NCBI GenBank assembly: GCA_943846665.1
Contig: OX044358.1
Span: 124,001 to 188,000 of the forward strand
Direction of reading: 5' to 3'
Source of the DNA: Arcticimaribacter sp002477625
GTDB taxonomy: Bacteria > Bacteroidota > Bacteroidia > Flavobacteriales > Flavobacteriaceae
DNA: 64,000 bases
A model generated the notes under the pieces. The model was given only the letters and a program-made list of their open reading frames with translations, searched no databases and was not told the DNA's origin. Shown here piece after piece: positions 52,474 through 61,432 of the stretch; position 1 is the stretch's first letter; each line of letters begins with the position of its first letter. The translations under genes and the position numbers were made by a program.

Positions 52474-54168
52474 TTAGTCTCGTGTCAATTTACGGTACTG
52501 GATTCGCTTGGGCATAAGGTCTTTTCCTAAGCGTTTTTTCTTATTTTCTTCATAATCGGAATAGGAACCTTCATAGAAGTATACCTGTGAATCGCCTTCA
52601 AAAGCAAGTATGTGTGTGCAAATACGGTCCAAAAACCAGCGATCGTGAGAAATAACAACTGCACAACCAGCGAAGTTTTCCAAGCCTTCTTCAAGGGCAC
52701 GTAAGGTGTTTACGTCCAAATCATTAGTCGGCTCGTCTAAAAGCAATACATTCCCTTCTTCTTTGAGCGTCATTGCCAAATGCAGTCGGTTACGTTCCCC
52801 ACCAGAAAGAGTCGAAACTTTTTTATTCTGATCGCTTCCACTAAAATTAAAACGACTTAAAAATGCTCTGGAATTGATTTGTTTTCCACCCAGCATAATG
52901 AGCTCTTGTTCATCACTAAAATTAGACCATATCGATTTTTCTAAATCAATATTGGAATGCGATTGATCTACATAGGCAAGTTTTACAGTTTCACCAACCG
53001 AAAAATTTCCTCCATCTGGAGTCTCTTCGCCCATGATCATTCTAAAAACTGTTGATTTACCAGCCCCATTTGGACCAATTACACCAACAATTCCAGCTTG
53101 TGGTAAGTTGAATGAAAGATCATCGTATAGCAATTTATCGTCAAATGCCTTCTTTACTCCTTTTGCTTCAATCACATTGGTTCCAAGACGGGGACCGTTG
53201 GGTATGAAAATTTCTAACTTTTCCTGTGTCTTTCCTTGATCTTGACTCACCAACTTATCATAATTCGACAAACGTGCCTTTTGTTTACTCTGACGTCCCT
53301 TAGGAGCCATACGTACCCATTCCAATTCACGTTCCAAGGTCTTCTGACGCTTCGATGCCGTTTTTTGCTCCTGCGCCATACGGGTTGACTTTTGGTCTAA
53401 CCAAGAAGAGTAATTCCCTTTCCATGGAATACCTTCACCACGGTCAAGCTCCAGAATCCAACCGGCTACATTATCTAGGAAGTACCGGTCATGCGTTACT
53501 GCAATTACCGTTCCTTTGTATTGTGCCAAGTGGTGTTCTAACCAATGTACCGATTCTGCATCCAAGTGATTGGTTGGCTCATCCAGTAAGAGGATTTCAG
53601 GTTTTTGTAAAAGCAAACGACACAAAGCTACACGGCGACGTTCTCCACCCGACAGTACACTTACTTTTTGGTCTCCAGCCGGAGTTCTCAGTGCGTCCAT
53701 TGCAATTTCTAGTTGCGTATCGAGCTCCCATGCATTTACAGCGTCAATCTCATCTTGAAGCACCGCCTGACGATCCATGAGTTCTTGCATTTTATCAGCA
53801 TTCTCATATACTTCAGCTAAGCCAAACTGATCGTTTATTTTATTGTATTCATCCAAAATAGCTACTGTTTCCGCTACTCCTTCTTTTACTACTTCAAGAA
53901 CTGTTTTATCTTCATCCATAAGCGGCTCTTGTTCAAGATAACCAACCTTGTATCCGGATGAAAAGTTTACCTCCCCTTGATAATTCTTTTCAGTACCCGC
54001 TATTATTCTAAGAAGCGTTGATTTTCCTGAACCATTGAGTCCAAGGATACCTATTTTTGCGCCATAAAAAAAGCTTAAGTATATATCCTTAAGCACCGGC
54101 TTATTTCCAGAAGGGTATGTTTTTGAAACTCCCGACATAGAAAAAATTATTTTTTTATCGTCTGACAT
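52474..54168 (-). CDS. ettA: Energy-dependent translational throttle protein EttA (ABC-F ATPase)
   Basis: 564 aa with two ABC cassettes: Walker A GLNGSGKS and signature LSGGERRRVALCR in the first, GPNGAGKS and LSGGERNRLHLAM in the second, each with LLLDEPTN. A charged linker (about residues 240-310) and the ribosome-contacting arm separate them; GNYSSWLDQK follows the first cassette. EttA binds the ribosomal E site and gates the first peptide bond in response to the ATP/ADP ratio. A 59-residue membrane protein gene lies two bases upstream. Confidence 0.95.
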   Translation of the reverse strand: MSDDKKIIFSMSGVSKTYPSGNKPVLKDIYLSFFYGAKIGILGLNGSGKSTLLRIIAGTEKNYQGEVNFSSGYKVGYLEQEPLMDEDKTVLEVVKEGVAETVAILDEYNKINDQFGLAEVYENADKMQELMDRQAVLQDEIDAVNAWELDTQLEIAMDALRTPAGDQKVSVLSGGERRRVALCRLLLQKPEILLLDEPTNHLDAESVHWLEHHLAQYKGTVIAVTHDRYFLDNVAGWILELDRGEGIPWKGNYSSWLDQKSTRMAQEQKTASKRQKTLERELEWVRMAPKGRQSKQKARLSNYDKLVSQDQGKTQEKLEIFIPNGPRLGTNVIEAKGVKKAFDDKLLYDDLSFNLPQAGIVGVIGPNGAGKSTVFRMIMGEETPDGGNFSVGETVKLAYVDQSHSNIDLEKSIWSNFSDEQELIMLGGKQINSRAFLSRFNFSGSDQNKKVSTLSGGERNRLHLAMTLKEEGNVLLLDEPTNDLDVNTLRALEEGLENFAGCAVVISHDRWFLDRICTHILAFEGDSQVYFYEGSYSDYEENKKKRLGKDLMPKRIQYRKLTRD

Positions 54169-54170
54169 GA

Positions 54171-54350
54171 TTATATTCTTCCCTTTAAAGCATTAAATGC
54201 CCACGCGATTGCGTAAAATCCAACTCCAGCAACACAAAATCCAATAGCATACTCAGGATACTTAATTAACCCTAAGGCAATCAATGCCGTTCCTAGGATT
54301 AGAATCACTAAGGCAGCATAACCAAAGATTTTATTTTTATTTAAACTCAT
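54171..54350 (-). CDS. 59-aa membrane protein, CAL67264-like family
   Basis: ATG 54350 to TAA 54171, 59 aa. Two hydrophobic helices (about residues 9-28, IFGYAALVILILGTALIALG, and 33-51, YAIGFCVAGVGFYAIAWA) are joined by a short turn, and the end is FNALKGRI. I recall this family from Gramella and other flavobacteria under the name CAL67264 family membrane protein, usually with ettA; no function is known. It is two bases before ettA and surely co-transcribed. The gap 54351-54495 holds no other gene. Confidence 0.85.
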   Translation of the reverse strand: MSLNKNKIFGYAALVILILGTALIALGLIKYPEYAIGFCVAGVGFYAIAWAFNALKGRI

Positions 54351-54471
54351 GTTTGTTTATTTATCGTGTACAAGCAAATATCGCTTATTTATTTTAAATT
54401 GAATAGAATTAAAGAAGAGAACCCAAGAAAGAATTCCCGTAAATCGCTGTCTCGAACCTTTGAATATTTTG

Positions 54472-54479
54472 TAATTTTG
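54472..54479 (+). promoter_or_regulatory. Candidate -7 element of the acyl-CoA carboxylase gene
   Basis: TAATTTTG matches TAnnTTTG and lies 16 bases before the ATG at 54496; the -33 region is weak. Confidence 0.45.
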
Positions 54480-54495
54480 AATTTAAATATCACAC

Positions 54496-56124
54496 ATGGA
54501 CCAAAGCTTCAACAAAAATGAGGATCACAACAAACTCTTGTGGTCTTCTATACGACAACAGTTTACTACCATCACCCTAGGCGGTGGAAAAAAACAGTTG
54601 CAAAAGCTTCGTGACAAAGGAAAAATGACTGCACGTGAACGTGTTGAATACCTTATTGATTCGGATACTGAAGCGCTAGAAATTGGCGCCTTTGCTGCAT
54701 CTGGTATGTACAAAGAATACAATGGATGCCCTGCTGCTGGAGTAGTAGTCGTTTTAGGTTATATTCACAAACGCCTCTGTGTTATTGTTGCTAATGATGC
54801 TTCGGTTAAGGCTGGAGCTTGGTTTCCAATGAGTGGAAAAAAGAATCTAAGAGCCCAAGAGATTGCACTCGAAAACCGTTTACCCATAATATATTTAGTA
54901 GATAGTGCTGGGGTCTTTTTACCCTTACAAGATGAGATTTTCCCAGATAAGGAACATTTTGGTCGTATTTTCAGAAACAATGCGCGGATGAGCAGTAAAG
55001 GAATTCTACAAATCGCTGCGGTCATGGGTAGTTGTGTCGCTGGGGGTGCCTACCTTCCAATAATGTCCGACGAATCCCTAATTGTAGATAAAACCGGAAG
55101 TATCTTTCTGGCTGGCAGTTACCTCGTAAAAGCTGCCATTGGAGAGACAATAGACAATGAATCCTTAGGTGGTGCAACAACCCATACTGAAATTAGTGGT
55201 GTTGCAGATTATAAGGTAAAAGATGATCCAGCTGCCTTAGATCATATTCGTGCTTTAATAGACAAGGTTGGAGCTCCAGATACAGCCGGATTAAATCGTA
55301 TAGAAGCAGTTGCTCCCAAATTAGATGAAAAGGAAATTTATGGATTATTCCCAGCATCCAGAAACCAACCCTATGACACTTACCCTATTTTAGAACGCTT
55401 AGTAGACAACTCTGAACTACAAGAATATAAAAAAGGATACGGTAAAACCATTATAACAGCCTATGCTCGGATTGATGGTTGGTCTGTCGGTATAATTGCA
55501 AATCAACGAAAAGTGGTGAAGTCAGCTGACGGAGAAATGCAATTGGGTGGAGTAATCTATGGGGATTCTGCAGATAAGGCCACGCGTTTCATAGCGAATT
55601 GTAACCAAAAGAAGATACCTCTTGTTTTTTTACAAGATGTAACTGGTTTTATGGTTGGAAGTAAGGCCGAACACGGTGGAATCATAAAAGATGGCGCCAA
55701 AATGGTGAATGCTGTTTCCAATTCAGTTGTACCCAAATTTACTGTAATTATGGGGAATTCATATGGTGCAGGTAATTATGCCATGTGTGGAAAAGCCTTT
55801 GACCCAAGACTTATTGTAGCCTGGCCCAGTGCCGAAATGGCAGTTATGGGAGGGTCGCAAGCCGCAAAGGTATTGGCGCAAATCGAAGCTTCTTCTAGAA
55901 AGAAAAAAGGGGAGCCAATCGATGAAGCAGAACAAAAAAGGTTATACAAAAAAATAAAAGAGGGGTATGACAAACAAACCGCTCCTGTATACGCTGCCTC
56001 TCGCCTATGGACAGACGCCATTATAGATCCTTTAACGACTCGACAATGGATCAGCAGAGGAATAGAAGCTGCAAATCATGCTCCAATCACAGAAGCCTTT
56101 AATATGGGTGTGCTACAAGTTTAG
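54496..56124 (+). CDS. Acyl-CoA carboxylase beta (carboxyltransferase) subunit
   Basis: 542 aa. Both carboxyltransferase halves are present: the N-terminal one with MTARERVEYLID, GVVVVLGYIHKRLCVIVANDAS and VMGSCVAGGAYLP, the C-terminal one with VGIIANQRK, FLQDVTGFMVGSKAE and VIMGNSYGAGNYAMCG. It transfers CO2 from carboxybiotin to an acyl-CoA. Overall it is closest to methylcrotonyl- or propionyl-CoA carboxylase beta subunits. The biotin-carrying alpha subunit is not in the window. Its last 26 bases overlap the convergent menE end. Confidence 0.9.
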   Translation: MDQSFNKNEDHNKLLWSSIRQQFTTITLGGGKKQLQKLRDKGKMTARERVEYLIDSDTEALEIGAFAASGMYKEYNGCPAAGVVVVLGYIHKRLCVIVANDASVKAGAWFPMSGKKNLRAQEIALENRLPIIYLVDSAGVFLPLQDEIFPDKEHFGRIFRNNARMSSKGILQIAAVMGSCVAGGAYLPIMSDESLIVDKTGSIFLAGSYLVKAAIGETIDNESLGGATTHTEISGVADYKVKDDPAALDHIRALIDKVGAPDTAGLNRIEAVAPKLDEKEIYGLFPASRNQPYDTYPILERLVDNSELQEYKKGYGKTIITAYARIDGWSVGIIANQRKVVKSADGEMQLGGVIYGDSADKATRFIANCNQKKIPLVFLQDVTGFMVGSKAEHGGIIKDGAKMVNAVSNSVVPKFTVIMGNSYGAGNYAMCGKAFDPRLIVAWPSAEMAVMGGSQAAKVLAQIEASSRKKKGEPIDEAEQKRLYKKIKEGYDKQTAPVYAASRLWTDAIIDPLTTRQWISRGIEAANHAPITEAFNMGVLQV

Positions 56125-57181
56125 CAGTTGTTGCTTCTCGCTTAAGTTTTCCGTTTTCGGTATATTCAAAAGCATCTAAACAGAATACTTTTTTTGGGAG
56201 TTCATAAGGACTTAGAATTTTCTTTTCTTTTAGAAGATTCAATAAGTTTTGTGTTTCTTTTTGTTGCTCTAAAACCAAAACAACTTGTTGTCCTAACTGT
56301 TCATCTGCAATACTTGTGATAAAAAAAGTAGGCTGAATAAATGAACCTATCTTCTGCTCTACAGTTTCTGGAAAAATCTTAACTCCCCCAGAATTTATAA
56401 CGTGATCTACCCGACCTAAAAGCTCGAAACTTACATCAGAGACAAGCGTGACTACATCATTTGTTACAACATCCGCATCAGTCAGGTAAGGCACTTTGAT
56501 GATGAGGCATTGTCGGTCATCTTGTGTAATGTGAACACCAGGCAGTACAGTATATACGGCATCGTTCGATTTTATAGAACGCGAAGCGATGTGTGTCAGG
56601 GTTTCGGTCATCCCATAGGTAACAAAGCTGTTTGTTTTTTTGGATTGTAATTGATGTAAAAGTGTTGTCGAGGGAGCAGCTCCCCCGATCAATAATGTTT
56701 TCACTTGATTGATTTGATTCATCGCATGAACAACCTGCATAGGAACCATAGCAGCAAAGTCATAAACAGTAGTATTTCCTTCCAACACATTTCCATTGGG
56801 TGGAACAATATCCAATTCTAGGCCTAAAATCATAGCGCGAACCAGCATCATTTTTCCCGCAATAAAATCAGCTGAAAGGCAATGCAGTGCCCGATCTCCT
56901 ATTTTCACTCCAAAATGATCTCCGGTCGCTAGAGCAGAATTTACAAATGCTTGTTTTGCATATCGCATTCGTTTTGGAGTGCCTGTAGAACCTGATGTTT
57001 TTAAAACAATTTCTTCTTTAGGATTTATCCAATCCATCAAAAAGTCACCGATTATTTTCTCGTGCGGTTCTCCTTCTTTTATAAAACTGTAGGCAACTTC
57101 AAAAAGGTCGTTAAAAGAATAGTTATTTCCATTCAGTTTAAACCGGTTGTGGACGTTTCTATAACTCGGCTTCTTTTTCAT
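56099..57181 (-). CDS. menE: o-Succinylbenzoate--CoA ligase (AMP-forming)
   Basis: 360 aa, a short member of the AMP-binding superfamily that activates o-succinylbenzoate for menaquinone. The P-loop is ILKTSGSTGTPK-like VLKTSGSTGTPKRM, followed by TYGMTETLTHIASR, the ribose-binding GRVDHVINSGGVKI, and the catalytic lysine region ENGKLKRE at the end. The position in the men operon supports MenE rather than another acyl-CoA ligase. The start overlaps the CPBP gene by 23 bases and the end overlaps the convergent carboxylase gene. Confidence 0.92.
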   Translation of the reverse strand: MKKKPSYRNVHNRFKLNGNNYSFNDLFEVAYSFIKEGEPHEKIIGDFLMDWINPKEEIVLKTSGSTGTPKRMRYAKQAFVNSALATGDHFGVKIGDRALHCLSADFIAGKMMLVRAMILGLELDIVPPNGNVLEGNTTVYDFAAMVPMQVVHAMNQINQVKTLLIGGAAPSTTLLHQLQSKKTNSFVTYGMTETLTHIASRSIKSNDAVYTVLPGVHITQDDRQCLIIKVPYLTDADVVTNDVVTLVSDVSFELLGRVDHVINSGGVKIFPETVEQKIGSFIQPTFFITSIADEQLGQQVVLVLEQQKETQNLLNLLKEKKILSPYELPKKVFCLDAFEYTENGKLKREATTAKLVAHPY

Positions 57182-58091
57182 CGATTCTTGCTGTTAGTTT
57201 GTACTTCCAATTTGTCCATCCGTATTTCTTAGAAAGAATGAACAAACTTATTGGGTAGAGAATAAGTAGAGATAAAACCAATTCAGGTATAAGGGTTGGC
57301 TCGGAAATATCATTTAAAACAGAATAGGTTTGGAAGGCGGTCCAGTCGGCAGTTACAAGTAATGCTGTGATTAGATTGTTGGCAATATGAAAGCCCAACG
57401 CCAATTCAATCCCATCATCCATTAGGGTCATGATACCAAAAAAGAATCCTGTTCCTATATAATAAAACAAAAGTCCCATGCCCAGTTTATCAATTTCTGG
57501 ATTAAAAACATGCAACATTCCAAAAATAACAGACGTTAATATAAGCGGAAGCCAACGGTTTCTGGTTAGTTTAGCAAAACCCTGCATCAGGTATCCTCGA
57601 AAGAGATATTCTTCTAATCCAGATTGAAACGGAATGAGCACCACCGATATTCCAAACATAATTAAGAAGGGTTTCAATTGAAACCTAACCTCATAATCTT
57701 GTGGAAAATAATAGTAGTCAATTCCAACAAAAAGTATGGATGCAATTGCCCAAAAGCTGAATGCAAAGAAAAAACGATTGAAATCTATTGTTTTACGAGA
57801 AGTTGTTACACTCACCAAACTTTGTTTGTGAATTTTTAGAAGTACAAAAAGAAAACCTAAAAATGCAATAAAGAAAGAAAAAAGAATGAGAAACAAGGTG
57901 AGGTTGGGATCTAAGTGAGCAAAAACACTCATGGGATTTTTAGGGTCCATTGTTTTTGTAGATTCTTCAGATAGGAAGAATAACATGGGTACTTGCCCCA
58001 TAAAACTAAAAATAATAACGATCATCGAACCCAGTAAATACCATGCAAATGGCAGGCACTTATCTAACTCTTTTTCTAAAAATGTATTCAT
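57159..58091 (-). CDS. CPBP family intramembrane protease-like protein
   Basis: 310 aa with about eight membrane segments and the CPBP (CAAX protease and bacteriocin-processing) motifs LEEYLFRGYLMQG (Glu-Glu-x-x-x-Arg), FGMLHVFNP (FxxxH) and GFHIANN (HxxxN). The start is ATG 58091, which overlaps the menC stop in ATGA form; an ATG 15 bases upstream is possible. It lies inside the men operon between menC and menE, a placement I believe is conserved in flavobacteria, though no role in quinone synthesis is proven. Confidence 0.87.
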   Translation of the reverse strand: MNTFLEKELDKCLPFAWYLLGSMIVIIFSFMGQVPMLFFLSEESTKTMDPKNPMSVFAHLDPNLTLFLILFSFFIAFLGFLFVLLKIHKQSLVSVTTSRKTIDFNRFFFAFSFWAIASILFVGIDYYYFPQDYEVRFQLKPFLIMFGISVVLIPFQSGLEEYLFRGYLMQGFAKLTRNRWLPLILTSVIFGMLHVFNPEIDKLGMGLLFYYIGTGFFFGIMTLMDDGIELALGFHIANNLITALLVTADWTAFQTYSVLNDISEPTLIPELVLSLLILYPISLFILSKKYGWTNWKYKLTARIDEKEAEL

Positions 58092-59122
58092 TGAATTGTG
58101 CTCCATTTTTTTGTATTATCATAGCCAATATAGCCCTTTTCAACCACTAAGGGTGAATGGATGTTATTGGTGTATAAACTTCCTGTCCCTAAACCTTGAG
58201 GGCCCTTTGGATTAAGTGTATAGGTCCATTGTGTTATTGCATTCAATCCAATATTACTTTCCAAAGCACTCGTAACCCACCAACCGATTTGACGCTCATT
58301 AGCTAGCTTAATCCATTCTTGTGATCCACGAAAGCCGCCAACGAAACTCGGTTTTAGAATTATATACTGCGGATTTATCATGTCCAAAAGCTGCTGCTTT
58401 TGACTGCTGCCAAAAACGCCTATCAGCTCCTCATCTAAAGCAATGGGTAAGGGTGTGTTTTTGCATAAAGCAGCCATAGATTCCCATTGCCCCGGCATAA
58501 GCGGCTGCTCAATGGAGTGAATGTCAAAAGCTGCAAGGGCATCTAATTTCGAAGGAGCTTCTTCAGCAGAAAAAGCGCCATTTGCATCGACTCGTAAAAC
58601 AATTTCATCTTTTGAAAACCGCTGTCGTATGGTCTTTAAAAGAGCAAGTTCTTGGTCAAAATCTATAGCACCAACTTTCATTTTGATGCAGTTAAATCCT
58701 GCCGCTAATTTTTGCTCCAATTGACTCAGCATAAAGGCATGATCGCCCATCCAAATCAAACCATTGATTGGGAGTGTATCTTTAGAATTTGTGAATTTTG
58801 ATGGAAATAAACAAAATGGATCATCTGAAGCTAAGGATATAAAAGCAGTTTCTAATCCCATTTGAATGGATGGGAATTCGTTTAGCTCTGCATATAAAGC
58901 ATCGAATCCTAAGCCAATATGATCACAAACCCATTGGAGTTTTTCTTCATAATCTGGTCGGTCATCACAACTCAAACCACGAAGCATTCCACATTCACCA
59001 ATCCCCCATTTTTCAGGGGTTTCAAGCTTTATAAACCAGGTTTCTTTTTGCTTCAATATTCCCCGCGATGTGCCACTTGCTTGTTTAAAGTTTAATAGGA
59101 GTTGTGAATAGGTGGCCTTCAT
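58088..59122 (-). CDS. menC: o-Succinylbenzoate synthase
   Basis: 344 aa from ATG 59122, enolase superfamily. It dehydrates SHCHC to o-succinylbenzoate. The catalytic lysine lies in CIKMKVGAIDFDQE, metal ligands in RVDANGAF, SIEQPLMPG and ALDEELIG, and the second base in YIILKPSFVGG. An upstream TTG would extend into menA and is not supported. The start is one base after the menA stop, and the end overlaps the CPBP gene by four bases. Confidence 0.93.
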   Translation of the reverse strand: MKATYSQLLLNFKQASGTSRGILKQKETWFIKLETPEKWGIGECGMLRGLSCDDRPDYEEKLQWVCDHIGLGFDALYAELNEFPSIQMGLETAFISLASDDPFCLFPSKFTNSKDTLPINGLIWMGDHAFMLSQLEQKLAAGFNCIKMKVGAIDFDQELALLKTIRQRFSKDEIVLRVDANGAFSAEEAPSKLDALAAFDIHSIEQPLMPGQWESMAALCKNTPLPIALDEELIGVFGSSQKQQLLDMINPQYIILKPSFVGGFRGSQEWIKLANERQIGWWVTSALESNIGLNAITQWTYTLNPKGPQGLGTGSLYTNNIHSPLVVEKGYIGYDNTKKWSTIQ

Positions 59123-59123
59123 G

Positions 59124-60023
59124 TTAGAGATTTTGACCAATAGCAAACAAGATAGCAAATAAGAACGTACACAAGGCCAAACGTTTTAGTTCTGGGTCAA
59201 ATTCTTGAGGATCTGTATAGCCAAGTACCCGTCTGAGATGAATCATCATGGGTAAAACGGCAATCATAAAAAGATAGGCCGGTTGGATGTCCATTTTTAC
59301 ATAAAAAACAGCAGTTAGCACAGCACCGATTAGTAAAAAGGCGTGATATGCTTTTGAGAGGCTCGCACCAAGCAAAACCGCCATGGTAATTTTATTGACT
59401 TCTTTATCGGTATGCAAATCACGCATATTGTTTAGGTTCAAAACTCCAACACTCAATAAGCCCATTGCGGTTGCTGGAAGTATGAGTTCAATTTGAAACT
59501 CATGTACTTGTAAAAAGTAAGAACCTAATACACTTACTCCTCCAAAAAAGAGGAATACAAATAAATCTCCCAGGGCTTTATATCCATAAGCATTTGTACC
59601 TACGGTATACTTAATTGCCGCAACAACTGATGCAATTCCCAACAAGACAAAAATTAGTGAATATTGCAAATCAGAAGTGCCAAAGGCTACATAAATTAAC
59701 GCGAAAGCAAATACCAACGAGACAACGGCACAAATTTGAATTCCTTTTTTCAGCTGTGCTCGTGTCAACAAACCTTGTTGCAATACACGTGCTGGTCCTA
59801 TTCTAGATTCGTTATCTGTCCCCTTGACGCCATCGCCGTAATCATTTGCAAAATTAGAAAGCACCTGGAAGGCAATTGTTGTCGCTAAAGACAAAACTAA
59901 AATCACGAGCGAAAATCGATCATTTCCATAGGCAAGACCGTTTCCAACTATAATTCCAGAAATAGATAAGGGTAAGGTTCTTAATCGTGCAGCCTGTAAC
60001 CAGATTTTTAGTTTTGAATTCAT
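59124..60023 (-). CDS. menA: 1,4-Dihydroxy-2-naphthoate polyprenyltransferase
   Basis: 299-aa UbiA-family membrane enzyme with about eight or nine helices. It attaches the isoprenoid tail to DHNA to give demethylmenaquinone. The first prenyl-diphosphate motif is NFANDYGDGVKGTD, the second is NLNNMRDLHTDKE. The stop is one base from the SPOR-like gene end on one side and from the menC start on the other, so it is firmly in the operon. Confidence 0.95.
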   Translation of the reverse strand: MNSKLKIWLQAARLRTLPLSISGIIVGNGLAYGNDRFSLVILVLSLATTIAFQVLSNFANDYGDGVKGTDNESRIGPARVLQQGLLTRAQLKKGIQICAVVSLVFAFALIYVAFGTSDLQYSLIFVLLGIASVVAAIKYTVGTNAYGYKALGDLFVFLFFGGVSVLGSYFLQVHEFQIELILPATAMGLLSVGVLNLNNMRDLHTDKEVNKITMAVLLGASLSKAYHAFLLIGAVLTAVFYVKMDIQPAYLFMIAVLPMMIHLRRVLGYTDPQEFDPELKRLALCTFLFAILFAIGQNL

Positions 60024-60563
60024 TTATTGATGTAAAATTATACGTTCGTCGTTTTCATAAGCTACTACCCATGCATCTTTAATTCCCATATCGTTTAATT
60101 TATCACGAAAAACAGTTGCCTCATCTTCGGTTGCAAAATTTCCAATAGAAAATGCATTGAGTTCTCCAACATCATCTACTCTAAAATTGACAAAGTTATC
60201 TGAAAACAGTAGCCACGATTCATCAGTAGTAGCTGCTATTTGAACAGAGTAGACCCGGATACTCTCCGTTAAGCCCTTCACATCAAGCACATCGTAGTTC
60301 TCTTGAATCTTCATTGGAGTGTCTGTTACTTCTGTAGCCTGACGATCTTGACTTAGATCAATCGGTTGAGCCTTTGAGAGTAAAAGAATAACCAACGCTA
60401 TTACTGTGAAAAGAAGTATGTAAAATCCAACAGCATATACTTTGACGTAGGTTATCTTTTTTTTTGTACTGTGATAAAGCGCTCTGAAATAGGAAGACGC
60501 ATTTCGTTCTTCGTCAACTTCTTTGTAGAGCTTTGCTAGTTTTTCTCCTTCAATAAATGGCAT
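60024..60563 (-). CDS. Single-pass membrane protein with SPOR-like domain, within the men operon
   Basis: 179 aa from ATG 60563. A cytoplasmic N-terminus (1-43, EGEKLAKLYKEVDEERNASS) is followed by one transmembrane helix (about 51-70, VYAVGFYILLFTVIALVILLL) and a periplasmic part. Its last 65 residues (VYSVQIAAT, FRVDDVGELNAFSIGNF and EDEATVFRDKLNDMGIKDAW) resemble a SPOR domain that binds denuded peptidoglycan glycans. It lies between menB and menA with no gap. Such a protein has no known part in menaquinone synthesis. Confidence 0.75.
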   Translation of the reverse strand: MPFIEGEKLAKLYKEVDEERNASSYFRALYHSTKKKITYVKVYAVGFYILLFTVIALVILLLSKAQPIDLSQDRQATEVTDTPMKIQENYDVLDVKGLTESIRVYSVQIAATTDESWLLFSDNFVNFRVDDVGELNAFSIGNFATEDEATVFRDKLNDMGIKDAWVVAYENDERIILHQ

Positions 60564-60576
60564 GATAGTAGGTATG

Positions 60577-61398
60577 TTATGGGAATTTAGGGTATTGTTT
60601 AAAGTTTGGATCTCTGCGCTCCAAAAAGGCGTTTTTACCTTCCTGTGCTTCATCCATAAGGTAATACATCAGGGTAGCATCTCCGGCCAGTTGCATAAGT
60701 CCGTGTTGTCCGTCCAATTCTGCATTCAAACAACGCTTGACCATTCGCAAGGCCAATGGGCTTCTGGTCTGCATGATTTGACACCATTCGATAACAGTTG
60801 CTTCTAAGTCTTCTAAGGGTACTACTTTGTTCACCATTCCCATTTCCTCAGCTTCTTTTGCAGTATACTGTTGACATAAAAACCAAATCTCTCGTGCTTT
60901 TTTCTGACCAACATGACGCGCCAAATAGGAAGAACCAAAACCACCATCGAAGCTTCCAACTTTAGGGCCCGTTTGACCAAACATCGCATTATCACTTGCA
61001 ATTGTCAAATCACAAACGACATGAAGTACATGCCCACCTCCTATTGCATATCCATTGACCATTGCAATAACTGGCTTAGGAATGTCTCTTATTTTCTTAT
61101 GCAAATCAAGAACGTTTAAACGCGGAACTCCATCTTCGCCAACATAACCTCCAACACCTTTTACGTTTTGGTCACCTCCACTACAAAATGCTTTGTCACC
61201 AATACCTGTAAAAACGATGACATCAATATCGGTTCGTTCTCTACAGATATCCATAGCCTCAAGCATCTGATTGTTTGTTTCCGGTCTGAAGGCGTTGTAT
61301 ACCTCAGGGCGGTTGATGGTGATTTTGGCGATGCCTTTGTGGATTTCAAATAAAATGTCTGAATATTCTTTCAGGGGTTCCCAAACGACTGTTTTCAT
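60577..61398 (-). CDS. menB: 1,4-Dihydroxy-2-naphthoyl-CoA synthase
   Basis: 273-aa crotonase-superfamily enzyme that closes the second ring of the naphthoquinone. The oxyanion and CoA-binding motifs are FCSGGDQNVKG and NGYAIGGGHVLH, and GPKVGSFDGGFGSSYLARHVG is the MenB signature. The C-terminal RRDPNFKQYPKFP is also typical. It follows menD (34 bases) and precedes the SPOR-like gene by 13 bases. Confidence 0.96.
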   Translation of the reverse strand: MKTVVWEPLKEYSDILFEIHKGIAKITINRPEVYNAFRPETNNQMLEAMDICRERTDIDVIVFTGIGDKAFCSGGDQNVKGVGGYVGEDGVPRLNVLDLHKKIRDIPKPVIAMVNGYAIGGGHVLHVVCDLTIASDNAMFGQTGPKVGSFDGGFGSSYLARHVGQKKAREIWFLCQQYTAKEAEEMGMVNKVVPLEDLEATVIEWCQIMQTRSPLALRMVKRCLNAELDGQHGLMQLAGDATLMYYLMDEAQEGKNAFLERRDPNFKQYPKFP

Positions 61399-61432
61399 AG
61401 GTAATAGTTTATTTTTTATTAAAAATAGAATT

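Noticed and set aside
53355..53780. A 141-aa ORF on the plus strand opposite ettA.
   Set aside because: Shadow of the ABC-F coding sequence with no recognisable domain; the minus-strand gene is certain.
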